From assembly GCF_031846515.1 (NCBI RefSeq), contig NZ_JAVRHO010000013.1, forward strand, positions 1 through 64,000: DNA of 64,000 bases, in the 5' to 3' direction. This DNA is from Autumnicola lenta (GTDB taxonomy: Bacteria; Bacteroidota; Bacteroidia; Flavobacteriales; Flavobacteriaceae). A program made the translations under genes and the position numbers. The notes under the pieces are model-generated. The model ran no database searches and had not been told where the DNA came from. It saw only the letters and a list, made by a program, of their open reading frames with translations. This document shows, in pieces, positions 34,666-44,922 of the stretch (position 1 is the first letter of the stretch; the number at the start of each line of letters is the position of its first letter).

Positions 34666-35508
34666 ATGGCTGCTAATATCATCTTAGGAATAGGTCTGGA
34701 ATATGTTGATACCATTTTCCAGACCATACAAAATAGTAGTTTCTCGCAATATACCATTGCTGGAATGAAAACGCTTGCCGTCCTTTTCTTTTTAGTCAAT
34801 ATCCTCAAAAAATACAGTGAGGGCGTTGCGGATAAGGATGGCTATACCTGGGGGTTAAGCCCTGGAGAACTGGCCAAAAACTTTGCTGTCGTGCTACTGG
34901 TAATTTTCTCGACACAAATTCTCGGCTTTTTTGATGGTATTTTAGTGGCCATTGAAGGCCAATATCGCGGCACGGCCCCAGCTTTACTTCCTTTACAGAT
35001 GCAGGATATTCCTATTGAAGATGAAGTAAACATTATAAAAGCAGCTCAGGCTGCAATGGCATTGCTCTATGAAGCTTTGGTAACACCCCTTTTTGGTTTC
35101 AAAATATTCGCTTTTATAGGAAGTACTATCCTATGGATTCTAGATCTGTTCATTTATCCCTTATTTTTGGCAGAACGCTTTTTCCTACTGGGGATTATGC
35201 AAGCGTTTTTCCCATTGGTCATCAGTCTGGCCGTTTTTGAAAAATTCCGTTCCCTGGCTTATAATTTTTTCAAATTGTATACAGCGGTCTATATGCTGGT
35301 ACCGGCCTTCTTCTTGGTCAATGTCTTTGTCAATGCCATTTATACTGAGATAAACACCAACTTTTGGACGAACTTGTTCGGGACGGATGTAGGCAGCGGC
35401 TTTTTTGCCCCAGTTGTACAGCTTGGTTCGGTAGGGTTTATCGTTTTCCTAAAGTTCAAATTGTATCGCCGCGCTACTTCATTTACCCTGAAATTATTTA
35501 CTGCCTAA
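34666..35508 (+). CDS. traJ: Conjugation protein TraJ, VirB6-like membrane protein
   Basis: A 280-residue polytopic inner-membrane protein with about six helices (TLAVLFFLVNILKKY, FAVVLLVIFSTQILGFFDGI, FLLGIMQAFFPLVISLAVF and others). VirB6-like proteins form the inner-membrane channel of type IV secretion. It is in the conserved order after traI and before traK. Confidence 0.9.
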   Translation: MAANIILGIGLEYVDTIFQTIQNSSFSQYTIAGMKTLAVLFFLVNILKKYSEGVADKDGYTWGLSPGELAKNFAVVLLVIFSTQILGFFDGILVAIEGQYRGTAPALLPLQMQDIPIEDEVNIIKAAQAAMALLYEALVTPLFGFKIFAFIGSTILWILDLFIYPLFLAERFFLLGIMQAFFPLVISLAVFEKFRSLAYNFFKLYTAVYMLVPAFFLVNVFVNAIYTEINTNFWTNLFGTDVGSGFFAPVVQLGSVGFIVFLKFKLYRRATSFTLKLFTA

Positions 35509-35518
35509 AACTAATACA

Positions 35519-36133
35519 ATGAAAACACCTTATAAAAATATTTACGCCGTCCTTAGAATAAATAGGTTTATCGTCTTGGCCGTCATCATCTGTTCCTCAT
35601 TATCCAGCTTCTTTGCCGTTTGGATGGCATATAACATTAATAAAAAGGCCTTGAACAATGCTTTTGCCATCAATACCGATGGAAGTATCATTCCATTAAA
35701 ACTTGTTACTCAAAAGGAAAACTATAAAGTTGAAGCCTTGGCTCATTTACAGCTTTTTCACAATTATTTCTACAACATCGATGCAAGCAATTATGAAAAG
35801 AACTTGGAAAAGGCACTATGGCTCGGCAATAGCTCTGTGGACAACCTCTATCGACAAAAAAAGGCGGATGGTGTTTATAATCGCTTGTTGCAATATTCAC
35901 TAGTTCAAAAGGTGCTTAGCATCGATTCCCAAATCGAAGAAAAACACGGGGCTTACAGTTTTAGAACGGTTGCTGTTTTTGAAATCAACCGTGGGTCAAT
36001 TGTCGACACCTATGAAATGGTATCTACTGGAAACCTAATTTCGGTTGACCGCAACTTTCCTAACAATCCACACGGGTTATTGATTACGAATTATTTTGAA
36101 AATACCTTAAAGAAAATATCCCATGAAAATTGA
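35519..36133 (+). CDS. traK: Conjugation protein TraK, VirB8-like
   Basis: A 204-residue protein: short cytoplasmic start, one N-terminal helix (FIVLAVIICSSLSSFFAVWM), then a periplasmic VirB8-like domain. VirB8 nucleates assembly of the secretion channel. It overlaps traM by 11 bases. Confidence 0.9.
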   Translation: MKTPYKNIYAVLRINRFIVLAVIICSSLSSFFAVWMAYNINKKALNNAFAINTDGSIIPLKLVTQKENYKVEALAHLQLFHNYFYNIDASNYEKNLEKALWLGNSSVDNLYRQKKADGVYNRLLQYSLVQKVLSIDSQIEEKHGAYSFRTVAVFEINRGSIVDTYEMVSTGNLISVDRNFPNNPHGLLITNYFENTLKKISHEN

Positions 36134-37052
36134 AAAGAATAAAATAGTCTTTGCGGCAGTTTTGGCCGTGATATTCCTATTTCTTATTTCCTATTCCGTG
36201 ATGGTAATGGGTGATGACGAAAGCGAAAACGAGAACCTTAAAGAGACATCTGTTCCCGCACTGGAAGAAAGTCAAAAAGAATACAATTCCAAACTGGATG
36301 CAATCAACGATTTGAAGGAAGTGAAGGAAACCAACGCACCAAGCATCTACAATGAAAAGCTGATTGATTCCTTGGGTTTTTATGATGTGGATTTACCTGA
36401 AAAAGAAAAGGAGCGCATTGTAGATAGTATTTACTCCGCAGGGAAAATTAAGTATTCCGAAAAAAATTATCAGAATATTGGCGTTAAGAAAACTGTTGCC
36501 AAAGTCGCAAACCTAGTTGACTCCGCAGAAATAAAAGCTGAACAAAAAATTGCTGCTAAGGAATTGGGACTGGAACATCAGTTGTTCTTTGCCTCTGATC
36601 CAAAGGAAAGTGATATTTCCATTTCCGGAACAACGGATGCCGTCATCTATGCGGCCGTGGATGGTGATCAAGTGGTGAAGGTCAATTCTCGTTTGCGAAT
36701 GCGCTTGACCAAAGCCGCAACCATTAATAACAAAAGCATTCCAAAGAACACGTACGTTTTTGGCTTTATCAGTTTTCAACCCCATCGGGTATTAATTGAA
36801 ATCGAAAATATCCATCACCATCCCACAAAACTTAAAGCCTTCGATCTTCAGGATGGAAGTGAGGGAATATACGTGGAAAATAGTTTTCGCGCAGAGGCCA
36901 CTAATGAAGTCTTAGATGATATTTTAGGGGATATCAACATCCCTAGCGTACCGCAAGTGAGTGGTATAACCAAATTACTCAAGCGCAACAACCGGAACTT
37001 AAAGGTTACCGTGCTCAACAATTATAGACTAATTTTAAAACCTAAATTATGA
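36123..37052 (+). CDS. traM: Conjugative transposon protein TraM, VirB10-like
   Basis: A 309-residue protein with a single N-terminal helix (VFAAVLAVIFLFLISYSVMV), a long variable acidic linker, and a C-terminal VirB10-like beta-barrel part (AAVDGDQVVKVNSRLRMRL, IPKNTYVFGFISF). It would span from inner to outer membrane. The stop overlaps traN (ATGA). Confidence 0.9.
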   Translation: MKIEKNKIVFAAVLAVIFLFLISYSVMVMGDDESENENLKETSVPALEESQKEYNSKLDAINDLKEVKETNAPSIYNEKLIDSLGFYDVDLPEKEKERIVDSIYSAGKIKYSEKNYQNIGVKKTVAKVANLVDSAEIKAEQKIAAKELGLEHQLFFASDPKESDISISGTTDAVIYAAVDGDQVVKVNSRLRMRLTKAATINNKSIPKNTYVFGFISFQPHRVLIEIENIHHHPTKLKAFDLQDGSEGIYVENSFRAEATNEVLDDILGDINIPSVPQVSGITKLLKRNNRNLKVTVLNNYRLILKPKL

Positions 37053-37882
37053 AAGCTTATATCTTAATTATAGCCTTTGTTTTGGCTTTTAGCAAAGCTT
37101 CTGCGCAACAACCTATTACTCTTGATACCATTTATGCTAATGACCAAAAGAATGTAGCATTGTTTTTTCCAGAACCCATCCGTCAAGGAATTACGGGATC
37201 AGAAAATTTTGTATTTACTTATAATCGGGAGAAAGAACAATACTTTGGACTGCTTCAGGCAAAGCCGGGAAAAGAAAGTAATCTTCTGGTGGTCAATAAA
37301 AATGGTGCAGTTTTTTCGTATATTGTTAAGTATAAAAAACAGCTTTCCACGCTGAATTATTTCATCCCAAAATCCAGTAGCATCGGCAACGAAAAGCCTA
37401 TTGCTCCTGATTCAGCTAAAAGTGATGAGTCCAAGATAGAGTTAGGAAACAAGATCTATTATTACAAAAAATTCTGTTCCTATCTACTTGATCGAAAGCA
37501 ACGGATTAACCGGATAAAAAAGCGTAATGAGGGCATCGTTTTAAGTATTGAGAACATTGTTTTCGATAAAGAAGAACTTTACTTCGTGATCCAGATTGAA
37601 AATAAATCTACTTTGGATTACGATCTAAATTTTTTGAAACTTGCGGTTGAAACGAAACAAAAAGGAAAAAAGAAATCATTGCAACGTCTTTATCAAGAGC
37701 CGATTTTCAAATATAAGTTGCCTTCCACAGTAGCCGAAAACGAAACCGTAAGATTGATTTACGTTCTACCAAAGTTTTCAATAAGCAATGACCGCAGAGC
37801 GGTTTTAGAGCTAAATGAAAAGAACGGGGAAAGAGGCTTAAAATTAAAAGTATCGCATAGATTTATCAACAACCCTAATTAG
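37049..37882 (+). CDS. traN: Conjugative transposon protein TraN (DUF4138), VirB9-like
   Basis: A 277-residue secreted protein with a signal (ILIIAFVLAFSKASAQ) and the DUF4138 pattern: DTIYANDQKNVALFFPEPI near the start and beta-rich repeats throughout. It is thought to work as the VirB9-type outer-membrane core partner of TraM. It ends the conserved tra order here; traO, traP and traQ equivalents are not seen. Confidence 0.9.
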   Translation: MKAYILIIAFVLAFSKASAQQPITLDTIYANDQKNVALFFPEPIRQGITGSENFVFTYNREKEQYFGLLQAKPGKESNLLVVNKNGAVFSYIVKYKKQLSTLNYFIPKSSSIGNEKPIAPDSAKSDESKIELGNKIYYYKKFCSYLLDRKQRINRIKKRNEGIVLSIENIVFDKEELYFVIQIENKSTLDYDLNFLKLAVETKQKGKKKSLQRLYQEPIFKYKLPSTVAENETVRLIYVLPKFSISNDRRAVLELNEKNGERGLKLKVSHRFINNPN

Positions 37883-37889
37883 CAATGCA

Positions 37890-38255
37890 ATGAAAAACGT
37901 CGTCATATACTCAATAGCCTTCTTATTCCTTGCCTGTACCGGAAAACAAGACCTTTCACCAAGCGAAACTTCAAAAATTGTAGTTGAAAGTTTCTACAAT
38001 AAGGATAATGAGACCTTGAAAAAATATACTACCCCAGAAGGCTACGAAGGTCTTAAATCGGTACAAGATTTGATGGCGGCAGGCAAATCGGGGAATTCCA
38101 ATTTTGAAGTGCTGGAAGAAACCACCGATAATGAAATAGCTTGGGTTAGATTCACCACATCTTATGAAGAAAACCCTGAGCTATTTAAGCTTTTAAAAAT
38201 TGATGGAAACTGGAAGGTTACGCAGCAAGGAGCGAGGGAGAAAGGACCTTTTTGA
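37890..38255 (+). CDS. Small lipoprotein (DUF4878-like)
   Basis: A 121-residue lipoprotein with lipobox FLAC (Cys about residue 16) and an NTF2-like domain (SETSKIVVESFYNKDNETLK, then WVRFTTSYEENPELFKLLK and DGNWKVTQQG). It follows traN by seven bases on the same strand and is probably in the tra operon, perhaps an exclusion or stabilising factor. It converges with the subtilase gene, separated by only 16 bases. Confidence 0.75.
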   Translation: MKNVVIYSIAFLFLACTGKQDLSPSETSKIVVESFYNKDNETLKKYTTPEGYEGLKSVQDLMAAGKSGNSNFEVLEETTDNEIAWVRFTTSYEENPELFKLLKIDGNWKVTQQGAREKGPF

Positions 38256-38271
38256 AAAATAATTTTTGAAT

Positions 38272-40884
38272 TTATAGAGTAGGCCTAATTCGTGTTTGAA
38301 CTCGTTGCCTAATTTCTTCATAAATTTTTATGTCATTATTTTCCTTGACTTCTAAAGTAACAGACAATCCATATTTAATTGACAGTTTTCCAAGCTCAGA
38401 TGCGTCTTCTCTGCAATTCACTTTTATTTCTAAAAAATCTCCATCAACAAAGACGTCAGCCTTGTCCCCAATAAGAATATCGTGTTGCACAGTTCCTAAT
38501 TGTGTGGTTCGGAAATCATAATATGATCTATCTAATTCGAGATGATTATTATGTTTAAGATTATCAAAAAATAATTGTGCTTTACGATATTGTCTTGTTT
38601 TAAAATTTAGAGGACTATTGTAGGCTAAAGTTATTGTCAGTTTTTTATCAATCCTCCCCTTAGTAAGTGATGGCGGCAATGGAAATCTATATAAATGGGC
38701 TTGACCATCGTAAAGCTTTCCGAATCCGATAATGGTTACTCGTTTCTCAGTGCAATATAAAATGCGTTCTGGATCTATACCCCCATACCCTAGATAAGGC
38801 AATACGTTTTTTTTTGAAGTATTTGCAGCTGAGCCTGGTAAATCCTTAATTAGTTGCAATAAAAAATCTGAACTTTTACTCCAACTAGCACTATGTACCA
38901 ATAAACTTTTAATAATTACAGTAAGAAAATCTGATGGTATAGATTTATCTCCAGAATTATTTATAGAAATTAAAACATCATAAAGTTGGGCAGCAAGACG
39001 AGATGTCAAAGCTGCTGCATTTGAAGTACCACATAAATACCCAGACTTATTTATTTGTCCTGGACTACCTGGAAATGCAGATCTGTTTCCGGGAGGATTT
39101 ACATTAAATGGGATAGATTCTAATTTAAGAACCGTTTTCCCTGGTAAATTTTGAATTGGAGATTTCCGAAATAACTTCCGCCCACCTGACGTTATAATCT
39201 CTGGCTTTATGCTCCTTCGGAAACCAAAACCAATCCGGCTTATTGGAGATAATAAGGAGGATGACTTAATCAGATTTTTCCTTTGGTATAAATTATTAGG
39301 CTTTGAGAAATCAAAATGTGCCGCACCAACTGTAATAGAATTTATTGATTCAGCTGGTGCCAAAATCTTTCTATTAAAATTTGTCCTAACTATTTCCTCT
39401 AAAGCTAATTTTTGTACTTCATCATCAGAGAGATTATCAAATTCATCATCTGGGATTTCCAAAGCGATATCGTCACTAAAATTTCCTGCACTAATTACAA
39501 ATAAGATATCGTATTGATAAGAAAGCCAATCCAGTAATTTTGCCCAAGAGCTCATATTGTTTAAGAAAGGTCTAAAAGCGTCTCCAATAGAAAAATTAAT
39601 GATCTTTACCTCAGGGGCTACTGGAGGATTGTCCGCATCTCCCACTTTCATTCTTAGAACAGCCCTATGCACTAAATCTATTGGTAAAACGTCATCTGGA
39701 AGACATTCTCCTTGATAAAGTTGTGTGTCCAATTTCATTATAGGGCGGACATATAAGGGTCTTTTTAATATCGATTTTTTCTCATTATCTAAATCACCGT
39801 GAATAATAAGAGAAGCCATTGCGGTACCGTGAAATCTTTGATTACCCGTATAATTACTGGAGAAACCATCAGGATCATCAATTTGTAATCTATTTTCTAA
39901 TAGAGAATGATTTGCTAAGGGAAGACCATCAAAAAGTGCAATGACTGGATGGCCATCTGTGGGTAGTTCATCATTTTCTTCAACATTGGGCAACTTTTTT
40001 AATTGCTCAATATCTTCAGGAGTTTCAAAAACCATCTGTCCTACAGGACGAAAAAACAAAATTTGTTGCGATTTTAAAAAGGAAATATTCGTATTCTCCG
40101 TAAGATCATCAAATACTTGAATCGGAGCTCTTGCAATAAAAGCGTGATATGATATCTCGGAGATTATAGTCCTTGAACCTTTCACTTCTTCTCCGTTATG
40201 TAAATTCAGTAAACGGGTTACTTCTTCATAGGCTTTTCGATTGGCTTGGTCACTACCTTTAAAGGCCAATTCTATTTCAAATCTTACGAAATCAAAATCG
40301 TATAATTTTCTTTCCTGAATATATTTTTCAATACCTGTATCACGTACCCTATCACTAACATTATAGGGCCTAATATCCTTTAATTGTTCAAAAAGCGATC
40401 TGAATTTTGCAGTCCCTCGCTTAAAATTTTGTTTTTCTTTATCTTTCTTATATTCTCGCCAATATTTCTGAAGTTCTTTAAGTGCCCTTTGGTTGGTCAT
40501 AGTGAGGTAAAATCTGGCATCCACATTTTCTTCAGATCTATTACCGTTTTTATCTATGTTATAGAAATCATCTTCTGCCTCGAACTCAGTCTCATATTCA
40601 GCTAAAAACTCCATTCCTGGAGTCTTTTTCACAGCTTTAAAAAAATCTTTTATTTCTCCGGCAGTTTCTAACACCAAGATCATTTCAGGGATAATATTCC
40701 CTGCTTCCTTTTGTAGTGAAGCTGACCTATTAGAAAGTACACGATCTAATTCCGTTATCTTTAATTCATTTCTCTGAATTTGTTGAGTTTTGGTTGGGAT
40801 AAACATTTTACCCGGAAAACCTTGTTTTTTAGATTTTTCCGCACTTATAGGGAATGGGAACAAAAGAAGTGGTTTTTTAACCAT
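38272..40884 (-). CDS. ietS: Subtilisin-like serine protease of an IetAS-type defence pair
   Basis: An 870-residue protein. A helical and polar N-terminal half of about 300 residues precedes an S8 subtilase domain with D319 (VIALFDGLP), H352 (FHGTAMASL), oxyanion N468 (VISAGNF) and S621 (GTSNAAAL), so all catalytic residues are kept. There is no signal peptide, so it acts in the cytoplasm. A C-terminal beta-rich region of about 180 residues follows. It is the second gene of a two-gene operon with an AAA ATPase, overlapping it by eight bases. This pairing matches IetAS, known first from plasmid incompatibility and later from phage-defence screens. The trigger and target are unknown here. Confidence 0.85.
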   Translation of the reverse strand: MVKKPLLLFPFPISAEKSKKQGFPGKMFIPTKTQQIQRNELKITELDRVLSNRSASLQKEAGNIIPEMILVLETAGEIKDFFKAVKKTPGMEFLAEYETEFEAEDDFYNIDKNGNRSEENVDARFYLTMTNQRALKELQKYWREYKKDKEKQNFKRGTAKFRSLFEQLKDIRPYNVSDRVRDTGIEKYIQERKLYDFDFVRFEIELAFKGSDQANRKAYEEVTRLLNLHNGEEVKGSRTIISEISYHAFIARAPIQVFDDLTENTNISFLKSQQILFFRPVGQMVFETPEDIEQLKKLPNVEENDELPTDGHPVIALFDGLPLANHSLLENRLQIDDPDGFSSNYTGNQRFHGTAMASLIIHGDLDNEKKSILKRPLYVRPIMKLDTQLYQGECLPDDVLPIDLVHRAVLRMKVGDADNPPVAPEVKIINFSIGDAFRPFLNNMSSWAKLLDWLSYQYDILFVISAGNFSDDIALEIPDDEFDNLSDDEVQKLALEEIVRTNFNRKILAPAESINSITVGAAHFDFSKPNNLYQRKNLIKSSSLLSPISRIGFGFRRSIKPEIITSGGRKLFRKSPIQNLPGKTVLKLESIPFNVNPPGNRSAFPGSPGQINKSGYLCGTSNAAALTSRLAAQLYDVLISINNSGDKSIPSDFLTVIIKSLLVHSASWSKSSDFLLQLIKDLPGSAANTSKKNVLPYLGYGGIDPERILYCTEKRVTIIGFGKLYDGQAHLYRFPLPPSLTKGRIDKKLTITLAYNSPLNFKTRQYRKAQLFFDNLKHNNHLELDRSYYDFRTTQLGTVQHDILIGDKADVFVDGDFLEIKVNCREDASELGKLSIKYGLSVTLEVKENNDIKIYEEIRQRVQTRIRPTL

Positions 40885-41857
40885 TCCCTAAGGAATATTT
40901 ATGCTCCATTTGAACAAGGCATTCATCCACTAACCTTTTTACGTTTACGTCAGGGAGCGACAATATATATTTACGTTCAACATCGAGGATGAATTCTTCA
41001 ATCTCCGCAAAATTAAGACCTTCAAGCTTATTTGCTATTTTATCAATAGGATATTGCAAATCGTATTTAACTCGCTGTTCAAAGTTTTTGAGCCAAATCT
41101 TTATCATTGACTTATCCGGAGCTTTTAATTCCAATCTTACTTGAAATCTTCTCCATACAGCCCTATCTAGAAGTTCGGCGTGATTAGTTGCTGCGACAAC
41201 TACTACATAACTCGGCAAACGATCAATCTGAAGAAGTAAAGAACTTACAACTCTTTTAATCTCACCCGTTTCGTGAATGTCTCCGCGTTCTTTTCCTATA
41301 GTGTCAAATTCATCAAAAAATAAAACACATTCTTGGGTTCTAATAAAATCAAAAGTTGTTTTAAGCCGAGTAGCGGTTTCTCCTAGATAACTACCAATTA
41401 TTCCATCATACCTTACAACGTAATATGGAATCATTAAAGATTGAGCTATGACTTCTGCGAGAGAAGTTTTTCCATTTCCAGGAGGACCTGCCAATAGAAT
41501 ACGATTTCTAGGTTCTAAATTATAGGATCTCAATAAGTCACTACGATGATGTTCCTGGATAAGGTCTTGAATGACGGCTTGATTTTCATAATTTAAAATC
41601 ACATCATCCAAAGTCTTTTGAGGGTAAATGCGATATAAAAAACTGTCTAATCCATCTTCCAGTAAACGATTATGTATAGGTTGGTTGGATTGAGGCTTAG
41701 AGGCTTTGGAAAGTGCATCTAATAATTGTTGAGCTACAATATGATGTTGTTTACTCTTTTCTTCGGCAATTATAGATTCAACAACCTTTCTAAAAAGGGT
41801 ATTGTCTCCGTTAGTTCCGGCCTTAACTAATTTTAATAATAAATCTGCTCTTGCCAT
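40877..41857 (-). CDS. ietA: AAA ATPase of an IetAS-type defence pair
   Basis: A 326-residue AAA+ ATPase: helical N-terminus, Walker A GPPGNGKT (124-131), Walker B CVLFFDEFD with D182/E183, sensor-1 VVAATNHAELLDRAVWRRF and a C-terminal lid. It most resembles the FtsH/Vps4-like AAA class. It probably unfolds or senses a substrate for the protease encoded just downstream. The pair is inserted between the tra operon and the mobilization genes and is transcribed against tra. Confidence 0.85.
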   Translation of the reverse strand: MARADLLLKLVKAGTNGDNTLFRKVVESIIAEEKSKQHHIVAQQLLDALSKASKPQSNQPIHNRLLEDGLDSFLYRIYPQKTLDDVILNYENQAVIQDLIQEHHRSDLLRSYNLEPRNRILLAGPPGNGKTSLAEVIAQSLMIPYYVVRYDGIIGSYLGETATRLKTTFDFIRTQECVLFFDEFDTIGKERGDIHETGEIKRVVSSLLLQIDRLPSYVVVVAATNHAELLDRAVWRRFQVRLELKAPDKSMIKIWLKNFEQRVKYDLQYPIDKIANKLEGLNFAEIEEFILDVERKYILSLPDVNVKRLVDECLVQMEHKYSLGNG

Positions 41858-41895
41858 TTGTACAAATATAATATTCTGATTTGTTAAACTATAAT

Positions 41896-43477
41896 TTAAT
41901 TAAAAATTGATCTCACTTCCTGATAAACTCTTTCAAAATTAGCTGCTAAATCAGCCTTGGAAAACTGCCTTAATTCATCCGGAAGCTGCCTCTGAATTCT
42001 CTGCAATTTAAACTGCACTTTTTTATCTTCCCCATCCGCATAGGTAATAAACTCCCCCTGCTTTAAACGGAAAAAAGCATCAGCCCGTATTTTAGGAATT
42101 TCCCGTTCCCCGGTAGTAATGCGTGTATCAAAGTCAAGACTGTAACCTCGGTTGATGCTGGTTGTTTCTTTTTTTATGATTTCAAAGAAGCGTTCATAGT
42201 ATTTTGCAGTATCAGGATCATTGACCTTTCCGAAGAATTGATAGGAAAGGTTGCTTAAAATAGCTTTACTCGCTTTATCTCCATACATCATATCGTTCTG
42301 GATCTTGTCCTGCATTACATAAACAGTTGCTATATCATAACTTCTTAAGGTAGCCGGAATGCGGTGCATATTCAATAACCGAATGGTTGGTGCTTCTTCC
42401 ATTAAAAGAAAGGAAGAATTTGAATTGCGTACACTCATTTGCTTTGTAATCGTGTGGATTATGGTGGCAATTACAGGGGAATAGGAGGTTTCAAATTTAG
42501 GATTGTTCACTACTGAAATCACAGCAGGATTTTCCGGGTTATTAATATTTAATGGCACTTCATCTGCGGAAAGGGCCATAAATATGTTTTGTGTACTGAT
42601 ACGTTTCAGAGCATTGGCCAGGGTACTCTTTACCCCTGCTGTCTGCCTTTCGGAATCTTTGCCGCTAATAAACGCATCTGCCATCGCTCTGGAGGTGGTA
42701 TTGGTCTCTAAAAACTTTATGAGACTATCGGTATCCAGAAACTGATAAATGGCTATTAGATGTGGTAAGGTACAGAAATGCGGATAAGATGTTTTCAGTT
42801 TCCAGATCAATCCACCAATCAATCCTTCCGCAGCATCGTTAAAAAAATTTAGAGGATCCTGTAATTCCCGATTCCCGCTGTTCCAGAAGATTTTCAATAA
42901 GTACCCTCGAAATCTCATTCACACTTTCTTCGTTTTCGAGATATCTGGGTGCTATAGGGTTTACCCTATGGATAATTTTGTCAAAAGAGATAATACGAAA
43001 AGGAATATCTGGATTTTTAAAAAGTGGGTACGCCATTTCGGTTAGCTCAAAATCCTTATAGTCGTGAATAACCCCACAGAAATCATGTTTCTGGAAATGT
43101 TTTAAAAATCCGTAAACCACGCTTTCGGTTTTTCCACTTCCGGCAGATCCAATAATCGAAGCTCCACGTTTGATGTTTTCAATTTTAAAATTTTTCCTGT
43201 CCGTTTTAAAAGTTACCCGATATTTGTCAGAGGTATTTTGCTTTAAATCCGGTTTATGCAGAAAAACGTAAAATACCGTATTGACCAACAATAAAGGACA
43301 ACCTAAATAAAGTAGTGCTTTTATCGTATTATGCGGATAATACAAATAGGCTATCAGTCCCAAAAGCAGCACAGTATTTATGAAAAAGGCATATTTGGAA
43401 ATCCGATACAGTCCATAAAATACTGAAGCTGTCAAAACGATAATTAAGAGTATATGTAGTGGATTGGCTAGTTGCAT
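41896..43477 (-). pseudogene. VirD4-type coupling protein split by a homopolymer frameshift
   Basis: Two overlapping frames make one coupling protein (T4CP), which brings the relaxase-DNA complex to the channel. Frame 1 (43477 down to 42839) holds N-terminal membrane helices and Walker A GSAGSGKTES (110-119), and ends SSKFF-stop. Frame 2 (from about 42846 down to 41896) continues NDAAEGLIGGLIWKL to the usual C-terminus. The switch lies in a run of seven A on the plus strand (42841-42847). Six would restore a full protein of about 520 residues. It may be sequencing error, recent mutation or, less likely, programmed slippage. If real, self-transfer is lost unless a host protein helps. Confidence 0.85.
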
Positions 43478-43490
43478 TATTGTTTTTCCT

Positions 43491-44522
43491 TTAGATACCT
43501 ATTGAACTTGATTTAATAGCCACTTCCACACCACGGCGCAGGCGGTTGAATATTTTCATTGCCAGTTGTGCCTGGGTAACCGGAATACTTGGTAGCATTG
43601 GAACACCACTTTCCTTCATAATTTTAAAAGCAATCGCCCTTTCATTGGTGGGCAATTTCATCAGTGATGCAAAATATATTTGAGGGTTTTTGATAAAATC
43701 CTTTCGAGCCTTGTAGGTCTCGGCAAAGTTTCTTTGATAGACAAAAGTCCTGTCAAAGGTCTTTTCTGCCCGGTCAAAAAATTGATCACGGTCAAAGCCC
43801 CGTTTTACATTCTTACCATGCATCTGGACTTCCGAGGCCTTATGCTTGCTCCCAGGAGAAAGACTGAAAGTATTGGATGCATCCTTTCTGCTTACGATGA
43901 TATGGATATGGCTTTGATTTCCTGCCTTTGGCATCCCCTGGACAATTCGCTTCCCGTCCTGTTGGTGCGGAGCCTCCTTTTCCAATCGGTCAATTTTATT
44001 CTGCAATAGTTTGATATTGCCTTCAGCTCGCCCCTCTTTAATGTTTCTGATTTCAGTTTTGAGCTGCAATATTTTGGTAGCAAAGGGTTGGTTTTCCCTA
44101 ATCTGCCAATCCGTTCCCTTAAATGTTCGTTGATGTTCTATTTTCGCATAATATTTTATATCATCGATGCTAATCGGTCTTCCGTTGATTTCACGATTGA
44201 AGGATGCCACATAGTCCTTCATCAGTTCACGGGTGTACCTTTTTAGATCCTCACTGTTGTTCTGTAACCGGTTCAATTCATATTTAGAAGGGCTCACCGT
44301 GATCGAATAGAATTTCGGTTCGGTCTTTTTGAGTTTGGCACCATTCCCATCAATTTCCTTTACAACTTCATCCGCTGATATTTCCTCATCATATTGATTG
44401 AAAAAATGTTCCATAGCTCCCTGTTCCAAACCCTGGTTTTCTTTCTCCAGATAGCCCACAAAATCCGCTGAACTTTGCGAGTAATTATTCCCTGATTTTT
44501 GAGGTGTGATGGTAATGTACAT
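43491..44522 (-). CDS. Relaxase/mobilization protein (DUF5712, MobB-like)
   Basis: A 343-residue protein with the DUF5712 start (ITPQKSGNNYSQSSADFVGY) and the HUH histidine pair H205/H207 in GNQSHIHIIVSRKD, the metal site of rolling-circle relaxases. A helical charged insert (residues about 145-195) and a C-terminal helical region follow. It would nick oriT and lead the strand to the channel. The gene is ten bases downstream of bfmA, in the same operon, with the coupling protein next. Confidence 0.85.
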   Translation of the reverse strand: MYITITPQKSGNNYSQSSADFVGYLEKENQGLEQGAMEHFFNQYDEEISADEVVKEIDGNGAKLKKTEPKFYSITVSPSKYELNRLQNNSEDLKRYTRELMKDYVASFNREINGRPISIDDIKYYAKIEHQRTFKGTDWQIRENQPFATKILQLKTEIRNIKEGRAEGNIKLLQNKIDRLEKEAPHQQDGKRIVQGMPKAGNQSHIHIIVSRKDASNTFSLSPGSKHKASEVQMHGKNVKRGFDRDQFFDRAEKTFDRTFVYQRNFAETYKARKDFIKNPQIYFASLMKLPTNERAIAFKIMKESGVPMLPSIPVTQAQLAMKIFNRLRRGVEVAIKSSSIGI

Positions 44523-44532
44523 AGCTCAAAAA

Positions 44533-44913
44533 TTAGAGTTCATTGCTCCCATTTAGCTTTTCTCGAAAGCTTACTTCATTCTTTTCTTCAATGATTTTCT
44601 TTTCTAAAATCAAAGGCTTCTTTTTAGGTTCTTCAGTTTGAAATAGAGATTCCAACATTGCTACGGTGGGTTTGGTCTGGCTCTTTTCCATATCCCTCAT
44701 AATGGCAATCACCGCATTGATTCGCTTCTTGATTGAAGCTTCGATTGTCCTTCCCGTAGGTCCTAGTTTTTCCTTTGGGGAAATCTCGTTGTAGAAGAAA
44801 AAATCGAGCATTGTTGCCATTGCTTCGGTGTGCGATTTGAAGTGTGTCCTTGAAAATTCCTGAAAACGTTTTGCCGTTTCCTTTTTGAACCTGATGCCGA
44901 TAAATGAGTCCAT
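44533..44913 (-). CDS. bfmA: BfmA/BtgA-family mobilization protein
   Basis: A 126-residue protein: an RHH-like N-terminus (IGIRFKKETAKRFQEFSRTH), a helical middle (IEASIKKRINAVIAIMRDM) and a Lys/Glu-rich tail. Such proteins bind oriT and help the relaxase. It is the first gene of the mobilization operon, and two matching palindromes lie 10-64 bases upstream. Confidence 0.82.
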   Translation of the reverse strand: MDSFIGIRFKKETAKRFQEFSRTHFKSHTEAMATMLDFFFYNEISPKEKLGPTGRTIEASIKKRINAVIAIMRDMEKSQTKPTVAMLESLFQTEEPKKKPLILEKKIIEEKNEVSFREKLNGSNEL

Positions 44914-44922
44914 AATTCGCCG

